Assembly: GCA_900642245.1 (NCBI GenBank)
Contig: CAAAJI010000006.1
Coordinates: 332,342 to 396,341, forward strand
Direction: 5' to 3'
From: Fragilaria radians
Taxonomy: Eukaryota; Bacillariophyta; Fragilariophyceae; Fragilariales; Fragilariaceae
Length of the DNA: 64,000 nt
Positions 55,478 to 64,000 of this stretch are shown one piece after another (the stretch's first letter is position 1; every line of letters begins with the position of its first letter). The notes beneath the pieces are model-generated. The model ran no database searches. It saw only the letters and a program-made list of their open reading frames with translations, and was not told the DNA's origin. Position numbers and translations under genes: made by a program.

Positions 55478-56654
55478 CTACTTTCGAGTATAATTGAACA
55501 ATGCCTCGAGACAACTTTGATTCATATTTACTCCGTCGCTATAGTGACGCATAGCAAAATGTTGGTAATTCTGACGCTTATTCGGCAGTGCACATTCCAT
55601 TACTACTCGATTCGAATGCTCTGGTGGACCCTCACGACGTAGAGTGTATCCTCCCATGCCTAGGAATGTAAAATTTGCAACTTTAGATTGAATGTTTTGA
55701 TGCTGTGTATTATTGGCATCGTGGATTCCCCGTATGAACGATCTCATCGCCTTCTTCAGCGCCTTGGGTCCTGTATGTCTAGCTGGATTGTAAGACCCAA
55801 CATCCGAAACCTGCAACACCAATTCAAGTCCATGTTGAATAGTAAGAAATAGTAAAGGATGCCTTGGTATTGCAGCTATGAAATGAAAGGAAGGTAATCC
55901 ATCGTTATCTGACATAGTATACATGTCATCATTTGGGAGAATATGAAAAAGGGGGTTGAAGGAAACCGGTTTTGCATCAATGTCGGCATCTAATCATCGG
56001 CAGAGATTGAAAGGTGAATATGAATTTGCAATAAATACTTCATCTCTTTTTGATGTACAAACACACACACACACACACATACTGTCACTTACAGATACCT
56101 CCATAGGTCCAGAGCAACAACATACGCCATAAATCTGCCTTAGCTGCGGGAACTCCAAGGCATTGCTTCCAAATTATTTTCAATTGAGGAAAAGCGTCTG
56201 AAGCTTCCGAAAGGATCAGAGCATCCATGGAATGATCATCATGTAGGTAGTAGGGGATGCCTAAATCTTGCCAACTCTTCATTAATGCATGTACCTCAGG
56301 AGTGACGCATCTCGTCTTCACAGTTTGATGAATTTGAAATGGTATTTTAAACTTTTTCATGGATACCAATAAATGCGAAGTATTGGATATTGGCTTGCTA
56401 TTGATAGGAAGATTGCCCTGTGGGCATGAAACGACTGCTGATCCACGTGTACTAACAAGGTCTTGTAGAGTTGGGATTTTTCGTGTACGATTCCTTTTAT
56501 CCTCGGAGGGGGGAAGAGATGAGCAATGCAGTGGGTCGTTTGAATGATCGATCGAAAAGGTCATAATGTCATCAATAAGAATGGCCATCAGAGACAGGAG
56601 AAAAATGGAAAGGACGAAATACTTTTGCGTACTGAAATTTTGTGTCATGAGCAT
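55478..56654 (-). CDS. OCH1-like glycosyltransferase (GT32 type), type II membrane protein
   Basis: Exons 56654-56093 and 55989-55478 join in frame (103-bp GT-AG intron) to 357 residues, starting at the first ATG. Residues ~15-35 form an N-terminal signal anchor (FVLSIFLLSLMAILI), typical of Golgi type II enzymes. The catalytic domain opens with IPFQIHQTVKTRC, continues with WKQCLGVPAAKADLWRMLLL and YGGI, and the exon junction creates YADIDA, the metal-binding DXD motif (Asp190, Asp192). These are the hallmarks of alpha-1,6-mannosyltransferase OCH1-like enzymes that transfer a sugar from a nucleotide donor. The acceptor and linkage here are unknown. A (TG)n tract lies directly after the donor splice site. 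Confidence 0.88.
56061..56079. repeat. (CA)n microsatellite in the glycosyltransferase intron
   Basis: Nineteen bases of alternating A and C on the plus strand, which is (TG)n in the transcript. It starts about 14 bases after the GT of the intron donor at 56092, inside the 103-bp intron. Confidence 0.9.
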
Positions 56655-57315
56655 AGCAGTTGTCACACTAAGCTTTGGCTGCAATTTTTCTTGTCTTCTT
56701 CATTGAAATGTAAGGATCATGGCACTTTTAATCTTGCTTACTACTTCTTGCAAGTTGTTCTCGCTCTCTACATTTACTTTTGTCTGTCGATTACTAGATA
56801 GCAAGATAGTGCGGTAGTGAATGTCGACGGTACTCAAACATCAAATTATAACAAACACATTACTCAAAAAAAGATGGTCCTTGAAGTTTATGCTTACTTA
56901 ATACAAGATAGATCTTACATCTTCCATACCTTGAACAAGTGTGTAGATAACAGCTGAAAATCATCAGGGGAAATTTTGATCCGTGCTTATACTCTTACAT
57001 TTTACCATGGAGAATGCACTACAAAATATCATCAAAATCTATTTTAAATCCCTTGCCATGGCAAAGGAAACCCATTCCATGAAATGGAGAATGTCCCAAA
57101 ACTTTGAATTTGGAATTGGGAAATGCTATCTGCTGGTATAATCATAAAATCCATAGTTCGACGAATCCTAAAGCATTAAGGAAGAGAATATAACCTATTT
57201 TGCTAAGGAACAATTTTGTTATAAACGCATAACTATTATGAAGGAGTCGTCTACCCTGGTTACTAGTTTGTCTTTTTCTTTCAGAACGCTCGAGCCTTTG
57301 TTTAGGATCACCGAG

Positions 57316-57448
57316 CATCTACACCACTAAAAAAGTTTCACATTCGATTTGGCCTGTGCTAACCCTTAACCCTTGTGCATTTTGTTAATGCAGAAATACA
57401 CAAGAAAGTGTTCGAGTAGTTTACAGAGTTAGCGACTAAAATCAATAG
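57316..57448. repeat. Dispersed repeat, copy 2 (inverted relative to 35-185)
   Basis: Reverse complement matches 35-185 with about 90% identity over the best 72 bases and a length difference of about 20 bases in the middle. The two copies lie 57 kb apart in opposite orientation. No flanking target duplication could be made out. Confidence 0.75.
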
Positions 57449-58065
57449 AAGTAAACCTGATTTAAATATTGGGAAGTAAAACAATAATTCCATCCTACTT
57501 CCATCCAGAATTATAAACTAGAATGTTGTCAAGACTTTCAATTGTAAACTGTAGAATGTTTAACCCAATTGTCATTCAAATGCAACTGAAATGTGGATAT
57601 TTCTAAAAGCAATATTAATCTGCAACTAAATGAAATTCCTTCAAAACAATGAAAAAGTAAATAACACTATTCTTTTAAATTGAGGAAAAAGATCTTTTGT
57701 GATCCTTAATCTTAAGTCTAATTATAACTGGTTTAAAAGGCATTTATCATATGGATCAATTATATTGTTGTATGTTTGGGATGATTCTTATTGTATTAAT
57801 CTTACATTTGCCTTATTTTTAAACTGTCAAATACATTTTATAAAGTTAGCAAAACAACGATATTGACTTTGTAACAACAGCTTTATTTTGATTTTTTCAC
57901 CAACAATCCTTGACATCACAATAACAGCAGCACCAATAACTTCTACAACAAAGCGCAAGCAAAAGCAAAAATATGTCTTTAAACTATAGTTTTAATAGGG
58001 GGGAAAAGGAAATTATTACCTTTACACCTTCCATATCCCAATGCTAAATCAATGGTAGAATTTGC

Positions 58066-58376
58066 TTTAATATCTGTGATGTTGAATGAAACTTTAGATA
58101 CCAATGACATGTCAGATTGTATGACCTGCAAATTCTAGGTTCACAAATAACAATAATATTTTTTGTCATAATTATTGCTGGAAATGTAAAAATTCAAAGA
58201 TACATTCTCTTTTGGAAAATAATGAACTTTAACATCTGTGATTTTGAATGCAACTGTAGATACCACTGACATGTTATATCAAGTAGTAATAGGTTCACTA
58301 ATAACAATAATAAACATCTTTGTCATACTGGAAATGTAAAATTCAAAGATACAGTCTCTTTTGTAAAATAGTCAAC
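58066..58376. repeat. Tandem duplication, units of about 162 and 149 bp
   Basis: Unit 1 is 58066-58227 and unit 2 is 58228-58376. Both begin TTTAA(T/C)ATCTGTGAT, contain GATACCA(A/C)TGACATGT and AATAACAATAATA, and end with ATTCAAAGATACA(T/G)TCTCTTTTG before a short A-rich tail. The second unit has several small deletions. It lies upstream of the gene at 58700. Confidence 0.8.
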
Positions 58377-58699
58377 TTTGCGGTGCAAAGCAAGCACCAA
58401 CTACTAGTACCTTACTATTTTTGTTTTAGACTTAGAATGCATGTAGAAACCGTTAAACAAGACTACTGATGATGTTTGGAAGGAATTATTCCAATGAACT
58501 GACGTCAGCATCAAACTTCTGTTTTGAGAAATTTTGTTACACGAACGGAAAACGTTCGTTTCAACTTTGTTCTTAAAGACGAAAGTCAGACGAAACATTG
58601 GGAAGATTGTGTTGCTATTGATTCCCTAGGAGACGAGCTCTCCTGACACTCGCTTCCTTGGCTGAAGTATCATATTCCGCTCTGCTTGGGTGCAAACGA

Positions 58700-59755
58700 A
58701 TGAAAAACAACATTTATCATGATTTCTTTCGTCATCCCAACAGAACGTTTGGAAGTCTTAGACTTCCTTCCTTTAGGACGATCTGTGTCACTGCTTTGCT
58801 CTCAAAATCAGTGGTTGGATTTAGCATTATCAATAGGTTGGCTAAGGACTCTAGTTTAAGCCATGTCTGCCTATTTGAGGCAACTCCTTTAGTTTTTGAT
58901 GTTGCATACGAGGTCGACATCGGAATCCTGGAGTCCACGATATCTGAAATGAGCCCAAAGAATAAAAAATCAAAAGAAAGTATCATATACAATGCTGAGG
59001 TTTCCACAGTGATCGCTTCATTGATAACCATTTTTGGTTTGGCTGCAACATACCCTAATGCCGATATATCAATAACAAGTCTATGGCATCGGGTCATGGA
59101 CGCAACGCTTCCAGAAGACAAAGCAGATATCATTTCGATTATACTTGCTGAATCTACAGGCGCATTTTCTTCCTTTTTGTTCCCTAAAATTCTTGATTAT
59201 GCCTTTCGCGATGAGATCTTATGGAAACTAACGTCTACCAAAGTTTCCTCAGAAATTGCAGTGACAGAAGAAAAGCATATGGTTCTCTCTGATCTTGAAA
59301 TAATGGGTAGAATGCTCAAGGTCATGGAAAAAAGTTGTTCTTTGCCATCTGGAAATTCGGACGACTTGCCAAAGGAAAAAACGAAAATGTACCCTGCACT
59401 GATTGGAGTAGACATTATGGCAGATATTCTCAAATGGCTGTCATATGATGTATACTCTACTCATTGGCAAATATTTTTCGAAAAATTTCCTTATTTTTCT
59501 GCTTCCTCACATGATATCGAACGTTTGATTATCGGCGGGATGGCAGGTTTCACATATCACCTCTATATGGATGTGGTGAAATACTTCCTAAATTACGATG
59601 ACGCTCACATGACCCGGGGAAAGAAATATATCGCATCATCTGTTTTGTCGGAATCGTATGTCACTGAAATTGTTGCGGCATCAGTACTTTTCTATGTTTA
59701 CGACTTGAGCAAATCTCCGGTGTCAACATGGGTCCTTGAAAGTTGCGGTGGATAG
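58700..59755 (+). CDS. Hypothetical protein
   Basis: 351 residues from the first in-frame ATG at 58700; the frame is open from 58658, so an upstream exon is possible. No family recognised. There are moderately hydrophobic stretches around residues 105-122 (VSTVIASLITIFGLAATY) and 280-300 (LIIGGMAGFTYHLYMDVVKYF) that might be membrane-associated helices. The GGMAGF motif alone is not enough to call a carrier. An N-terminal basic stretch (residues 5-40, with Arg and Phe) could act as an organelle presequence, but no SAF motif is seen. Function unknown. Confidence 0.6.
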   Translation: MKNNIYHDFFRHPNRTFGSLRLPSFRTICVTALLSKSVVGFSIINRLAKDSSLSHVCLFEATPLVFDVAYEVDIGILESTISEMSPKNKKSKESIIYNAEVSTVIASLITIFGLAATYPNADISITSLWHRVMDATLPEDKADIISIILAESTGAFSSFLFPKILDYAFRDEILWKLTSTKVSSEIAVTEEKHMVLSDLEIMGRMLKVMEKSCSLPSGNSDDLPKEKTKMYPALIGVDIMADILKWLSYDVYSTHWQIFFEKFPYFSASSHDIERLIIGGMAGFTYHLYMDVVKYFLNYDDAHMTRGKKYIASSVLSESYVTEIVAASVLFYVYDLSKSPVSTWVLESCGG

Positions 59756-62700
59756 CGCGGCATTTCATTGAATAAAGTCTTCTTAAGACATTGCTGTATG
59801 TTGGTTGTATAGTATTCTAAATGATTATAATATGTGATATTACGGTGTACGAATATAGAGAGAAAGAGTTGAGATAAATTTTTCAACCGAAACAGATCAT
59901 ATGAAAACAAAAATGTGTTGTGAGTCCAAGCCCACCGAAACATCGTTTCATGATTGTATCATTCGGTGGATATTCTGAAGGAGCTTAACACAAACTGAAA
60001 TTTTGGTGAAAGTTGTAACATTGAACTTAAAATTCCACGTTCCAAATCATTCTTTTTGACGGAAATTCACTTCTTCCCTATTTTACCTTACGATATTGCA
60101 TTTTAGGTAGTCATCAATGGAAGGATTTATACTTTTTAATGACTTGCTTTTCAAGTTATCAACCATTACATCGAAATAGCTATAGAAGATCAAAAATCAT
60201 GAGTGAAATTCTATTGTTATCGCTATTTATGTTTTGTCAAGCGTTAATTTAAAGCCAAGAGACTTCCAAAAGTCCGTGTCCACGCCTTTACAAGAAACGA
60301 AACATGTGAAAGTACGATCTTTACAATTTGCAACATCGATGAATGGCAGCTGTATAGATCATCGTTTTAGAAAAATCTGTCATTGAAACATTTCTCATTT
60401 CAGTACTTGGCCTACCACATAAAGCTGATGCCACAATGAATACTATGCGCTCTATAGACAACCTTACGAGCAGTTGAAAACAACTATCACATAACAATAG
60501 AATGCATTGCTTGTCCTTATGGGAGTCATGACTCACAACTCTCTTTCCAAAGCAAACTAATTTTGAATTCAAAATGGTGGCAAGAAAAATAAAATAGTAT
60601 ACTTTCTAACGAAAAGAAAGAAAAGCTTAAGCCTTATTTATAAATATAGGAAAGGAAACAAGGTGTTAACAAAACATGCAGAATTCTCAGGGAGCACACA
60701 AAAAAGTAACACAACTTTGAAATTACTTCCATGCTATAGTCCAAGAGTGATGATTCATCAAGAAAATCTGGAGTAGCATATAATTGTATGACACCAATTG
60801 GGACTGTGTAGAATTCGGGGGAATCTGTACATGCCCAAAGAAGCAGGGTACACGCAATTTAAGACATTCTTTTTTCTCTTTATTCTCACCTAAGAATTAA
60901 GCTACAACTACCTCCCTTAACCATCAAGGTCAAGGAGATTATTTTACCTTCGAATTCCATAGACGGCTGAAGACTCAGTTGCACATTTTCATACATGCAA
61001 GGCAACAAACAGCGCTATCTTTTGCTATGCAAAGTAAGTATAAAGATTATTATAAACAGATAATTTTATTCTGATTGAACCAACAAATAAAGTTGATTCC
61101 GCTAGAGTGTTCTCAAAGGTGCTGCATTTTTTTCATTTTATGCTTGCAAAACTCTGACAGAAAGAATGAGATCATGACAAAACAAAGAAATAGCGACTGA
61201 TTCATAATGCGCAACACATTGAAGCCTTGACTGTTGAAAGTCTTTAGCTAGAGCATACATCACGCAATAGCTAACAAAATAAACAAACACAAATAGTGCG
61301 ATCTCTAATACTGAGCAATTCTGAGTGACTTGGATGTTGATTTGAATGACCTAGCCCAATCAAAGACAGCAGGAAAGAAGGTGAGAAAGTGAAGAAGCTT
61401 ACGCCAGTAAGTAATAATAACATGCATAAATGATGTAATCTGGACGCTCAAGACATTCACGTCCCATGCTAGTACTTTTAGTGTGCTGGTGTTTTTAGCA
61501 AAAGCAGTTCAATCGCAAAGTTTAACAAAATTCGCAATTTTTGGCAAGCTGCTACCAAGATTAAAACGCATGTAGCATGGGGTTAGTTCAAGGTTTTTAT
61601 CCTTTTCTTGTTGATAGTATTAAATCGATACAGCAAAATTTCCATGAGATCTTTCTGATGACTCATACAGACCTAATAATCACTTTACCAAAACGGTCTC
61701 TTTTTGCAGGGCATTGCGAATGTGATCAGATCAGCATCATTGTGATTGTCCAGAGAGCACAAATAAGGAAGCCAACCCTTGTCGTGCGTACTTCACCGGA
61801 ATAAAACCCTTCTTCAAAATTGGCTCTTCTATGTGTGTGTGAAACAAATTCCTAGGTAATAAAAGGTCAATGCCAAAGTGATAAGAGATCTCCTAACTGT
61901 CATTAGACGCACATAAAAGGTTCATAATCGGAACATTCCTTAGGACCAGTTGCATCTTCCCACTAGCCATTGTCATTTTTCCACCAAATTCAATCAAGCA
62001 TTGGGACTTTGAATTCCAAATTCATCTCTAGGAGGCATTGGACTGTTTCATGCAAAAATTGATGCGCTAGTTTTACCATGTGCTTTGAAATGAAAAACAG
62101 CAAGTTATCTGGCACCATTTTGGAAGGTCATCTGTTGCTCCCCAGACCATTCCATTTTGTCTCTAATCAGAAGAGCTCAGAAAAGACAGATTCTTTTGCT
62201 GGATTAAACAGACAAGATTAAAATGGGTTTTGTGGACCATATGACCCTACTTCCTGTATCCATGGTCCTTCAACGAATATAATGTGGGTATCCAAAAGAA
62301 TTGATTTTTCAGCACGCATCAAATAGGGAGCCTGTATACAAGACCAAGAAGATGATATGCTTGACTATTTTCTCATATGATATTTGGCTTGGGTTTTGCA
62401 CGGGATACTATAAATTCAGCAGTTATTGATAGTTCATATGAAATTATCGCCATTACAGTCACTCATCTCTAGTATTTGATTATAATATTTTTTTCAAAAA
62501 CTATGGTGTATCAAAAGCCTGATTGCCACATGATTGCTGTTATCTTTACATTATAGGGCATAAATCCTTCTGATGAAGTTTGATTTGCGGAATGTTTTCA
62601 ATGTTAGGCAGCATGGAAACAAATTCAAGTTAGAATTTCCAATCTATGAATCTATGAATAAATCAGGACGAGATAAAAGGGTATCTATTTGATTTGATGT

Positions 62701-62942
62701 TAGTCAGAAAATGGTTGATATTGTAACTCTTATACGGTCATTCTCATGACAATCGGTATCATTCTCAAAGTGATGGGTACTTTTTAAGGTTTCTTCCAGC
62801 TCGTAGCTCGTACCTCACTCTACCTTCCGCGTGTTTGAATGTGACGAAAGTATTTGAATTTTTCTTTATCGTCATGGTCAGAAGCCAACTCTTTACTGTT
62901 TCTCATTGGAATCCTCTTCTCGAGTAATTTAAATCACCAAGA
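59756..62942. other. Long spacer, no gene seen
   Basis: About 3.2 kb of AT-rich sequence. The only notable item is 61505-61576, which resembles 32955-33028 (shared AATTTTxGGxxAGCTGxxACCA and TAAAAC blocks). Short frames are not convincing. The last ~100 bp precede the gene at 62943. Confidence 0.4.
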
Positions 62943-64000
62943 ATGTTCGATGTTACAAGATTCTTGCTTCGATGGCTTTACCTCAGTCATATGGTTCGCG
63001 ACATTTCTGAAATCCAAACACTCCCTTATCACCCTATTCAAATGCAAGTTCCGACAAATCTTGTGGAGTTCGATTCTAATTTACAAAAGACTGTGGAGCA
63101 ATCACACTATACTGACAAAGATGTATCCAATCTTCAGAGAAATATCAATACAGATGACGAATGGAAAGATCGTTGCATTCGTGGAGTTCTGTCGTATCCG
63201 CCAGGATCACAAAGGCTCTTCGCCCTTGACTCATTACGGATGGAATTAGTACAGCAATTAGCTCACCACTTACGAGCATCAGATACTATTGTTAAACGTT
63301 ACTCAATGATGTCACACGAAAAGGAACTTGTTTCTGAGGATCATAGTCTGAATGACGATCCATCTCTAGATGCTGATTTAGATGTCTTGAAGGCGTTTGC
63401 GCAGGCAACTTCAATTCATATCGACACTAATGTTGATAACTCGATAGAAGGTTATGAAGGCGAAAGGTCTCATCATGCTTTAACACACGGAGAGTCCAGT
63501 GTTTCGCACTCTCATTCTGTAGGTAGGGGAAAGGGAGACATGGGATTGCCATCAGAAACTGATCTATCATTTGCGTTCACGTCGTTGGCGACGTTTCGTG
63601 ACTACCTCCCACAACTCGTCTCAGTCATCTTGACATCTCCACCAGCATTACAGCCTGCATTACTAGATCCCGTTCAAAAGTTGCGCCGAGTCTTGTTAAC
63701 GAGATGTTTACAGGATGCAAATTGGGGAATCGAGCTGTGTTGGTTATTGGAAGCAGAAGTGGGTCGTGCTTGGAAGACGCTTTTCGAACATCGTCAACAA
63801 ACTGGTAGAAGACTAATCGTTGTTTTACCGGCGGATAAAGCTGCCGTGCTGGCACGAATTGGGATGGCAAAGCGAGAAGCGTTTGAGCTCCTTCAAGATG
63901 CCGAACAAGCCACAGCGTACGGAAATACTGCTCCATTCATTGACGATCCTTCGTCTATTTTGGATCTAGATCTCGAACCCTTCCCTTCGCGCTTACCCTC
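62943..64000 (+). CDS. Partial gene, possibly a phosphatidylinositol 4-kinase N-terminal region
   Basis: The frame is open from ATG 62943 to the window edge (352 codons, no stop); an in-frame TAA occurs 15 bases upstream of the ATG. Codons show two helical-repeat-like regions: RCIRGVLSYPPGSQRLFALD followed by LRMELVQQLAHHLRAS, and after an acidic/Ser-His linker, FRDYLPQLVSVILTSPPALQ, VQKLRRVLLTRCL and ANWGIELCWLLEAEVGRAW. This order (paired helices ending in 'LxxxxxxSxxxxLxxxWLLxAE') resembles the helical domain ahead of the kinase in PI4K beta-type enzymes. The kinase domain itself would lie beyond 64000, so the family assignment is tentative. The first ~30 residues look like the end of a helix pair, so upstream exons may exist. 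Confidence 0.45.
   Translation, partial: MFDVTRFLLRWLYLSHMVRDISEIQTLPYHPIQMQVPTNLVEFDSNLQKTVEQSHYTDKDVSNLQRNINTDDEWKDRCIRGVLSYPPGSQRLFALDSLRMELVQQLAHHLRASDTIVKRYSMMSHEKELVSEDHSLNDDPSLDADLDVLKAFAQATSIHIDTNVDNSIEGYEGERSHHALTHGESSVSHSHSVGRGKGDMGLPSETDLSFAFTSLATFRDYLPQLVSVILTSPPALQPALLDPVQKLRRVLLTRCLQDANWGIELCWLLEAEVGRAWKTLFEHRQQTGRRLIVVLPADKAAVLARIGMAKREAFELLQDAEQATAYGNTAPFIDDPSSILDLDLEPFPSRLP

Larger units (their letters stand above)
56655..58699. other. Spacer with repeats
   Basis: Divergent intergenic region of about 2 kb. It contains the inverted partner of the repeat at 35-185 (57316-57448) and a tandem duplication (58066-58376). No gene recognised. The open frame of the next gene extends back to 58658 without an ATG. 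Confidence 0.5.

Noticed and set aside
59530..59600. GGMAGF motif in the protein at 58700-59755, as a mitochondrial carrier sign
   Set aside because: The required repeated PX[DE]XX[KR] signatures are absent.
62854..63249. 131-codon plus-strand frame
   Set aside because: Conflicts with the longer frame from 62943 that stays open to the window edge and has a more normal composition.
63625..63936. 103-codon minus-strand frame
   Set aside because: Antisense to the edge gene; no motif of its own.
1..64000. CRISPR arrays, operons, tRNA and rRNA genes
   Set aside because: No regularly spaced direct repeats, no bacterial gene layout, and no cloverleaf or rRNA core was recognised by eye. A tRNA scan would be needed to exclude a tRNA gene.

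Overview
The window reads as nuclear DNA of a diatom. The evidence is short GT-AG introns (about 64-103 bp), two DUF6824 domains in one protein, an SAF-type bipartite plastid presequence on a TrmA/RlmD-like methyltransferase, diatom-type Copia (CoDi-like) retrotransposons, and AT-rich spacers. The exact genus cannot be fixed from the sequence. A 20-N gap lies at 41700-41719.

Layout: (1) 1-8.5 kb: a Lys-rich three-exon protein of unknown function, a right-handed beta-helix protein, a tandem DUF6824 protein and an unknown protein. (2) 8.5-15.4 kb: mostly spacer with a Copia RNase H remnant, a diatom-type hypothetical gene and a pfkB-family sugar kinase. (3) 15.6-19.8 kb: symplekin, the scaffold of the mRNA 3'-end cleavage/polyadenylation complex, divergent from the kinase. 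(4) 19.8-23.3 kb: spacer with decayed retroelement pieces. (5) 23.3-29.7 kb: a four-exon gene for a roughly 2058-residue membrane-anchored protein that fuses DUF1800 and DUF1501, which in bacteria are usually separate neighbouring genes. (6) 30.6-41.7 kb: a retrotransposon nest. A minus-strand Copia element (A) sits between two ~296-bp direct repeats. The second repeat leads into a plus-strand LTR retrotransposon (B), whose gag is itself split by a solo LTR. B runs into the assembly gap. (7) 42.3-49.0 kb: an SCI1-like nuclear protein, a histidine-phosphatase-fold protein with Tyr in place of the catalytic His, the Rrp8 rRNA methyltransferase, and the plastid-targeted methyltransferase. (8) 52.5-64 kb: a disordered protein, an OCH1-like glycosyltransferase, an unknown protein, and the 5' end of a gene that may encode a phosphatidylinositol 4-kinase and leaves the window.

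The host genes look like unrelated housekeeping and accessory genes rather than one pathway. RNA processing is represented three times (symplekin, Rrp8, TrmA/RlmD-like). The most unusual items are the 296-bp duplication flanking Copia A (its divergence is close to that of the LTRs, as if made at insertion), the exact solo-LTR split of gag B with a clean 6-bp target duplication, the DUF1800-DUF1501 fusion, and the RHG-to-RYG phosphatase. All alignments and identities given here were made by eye.
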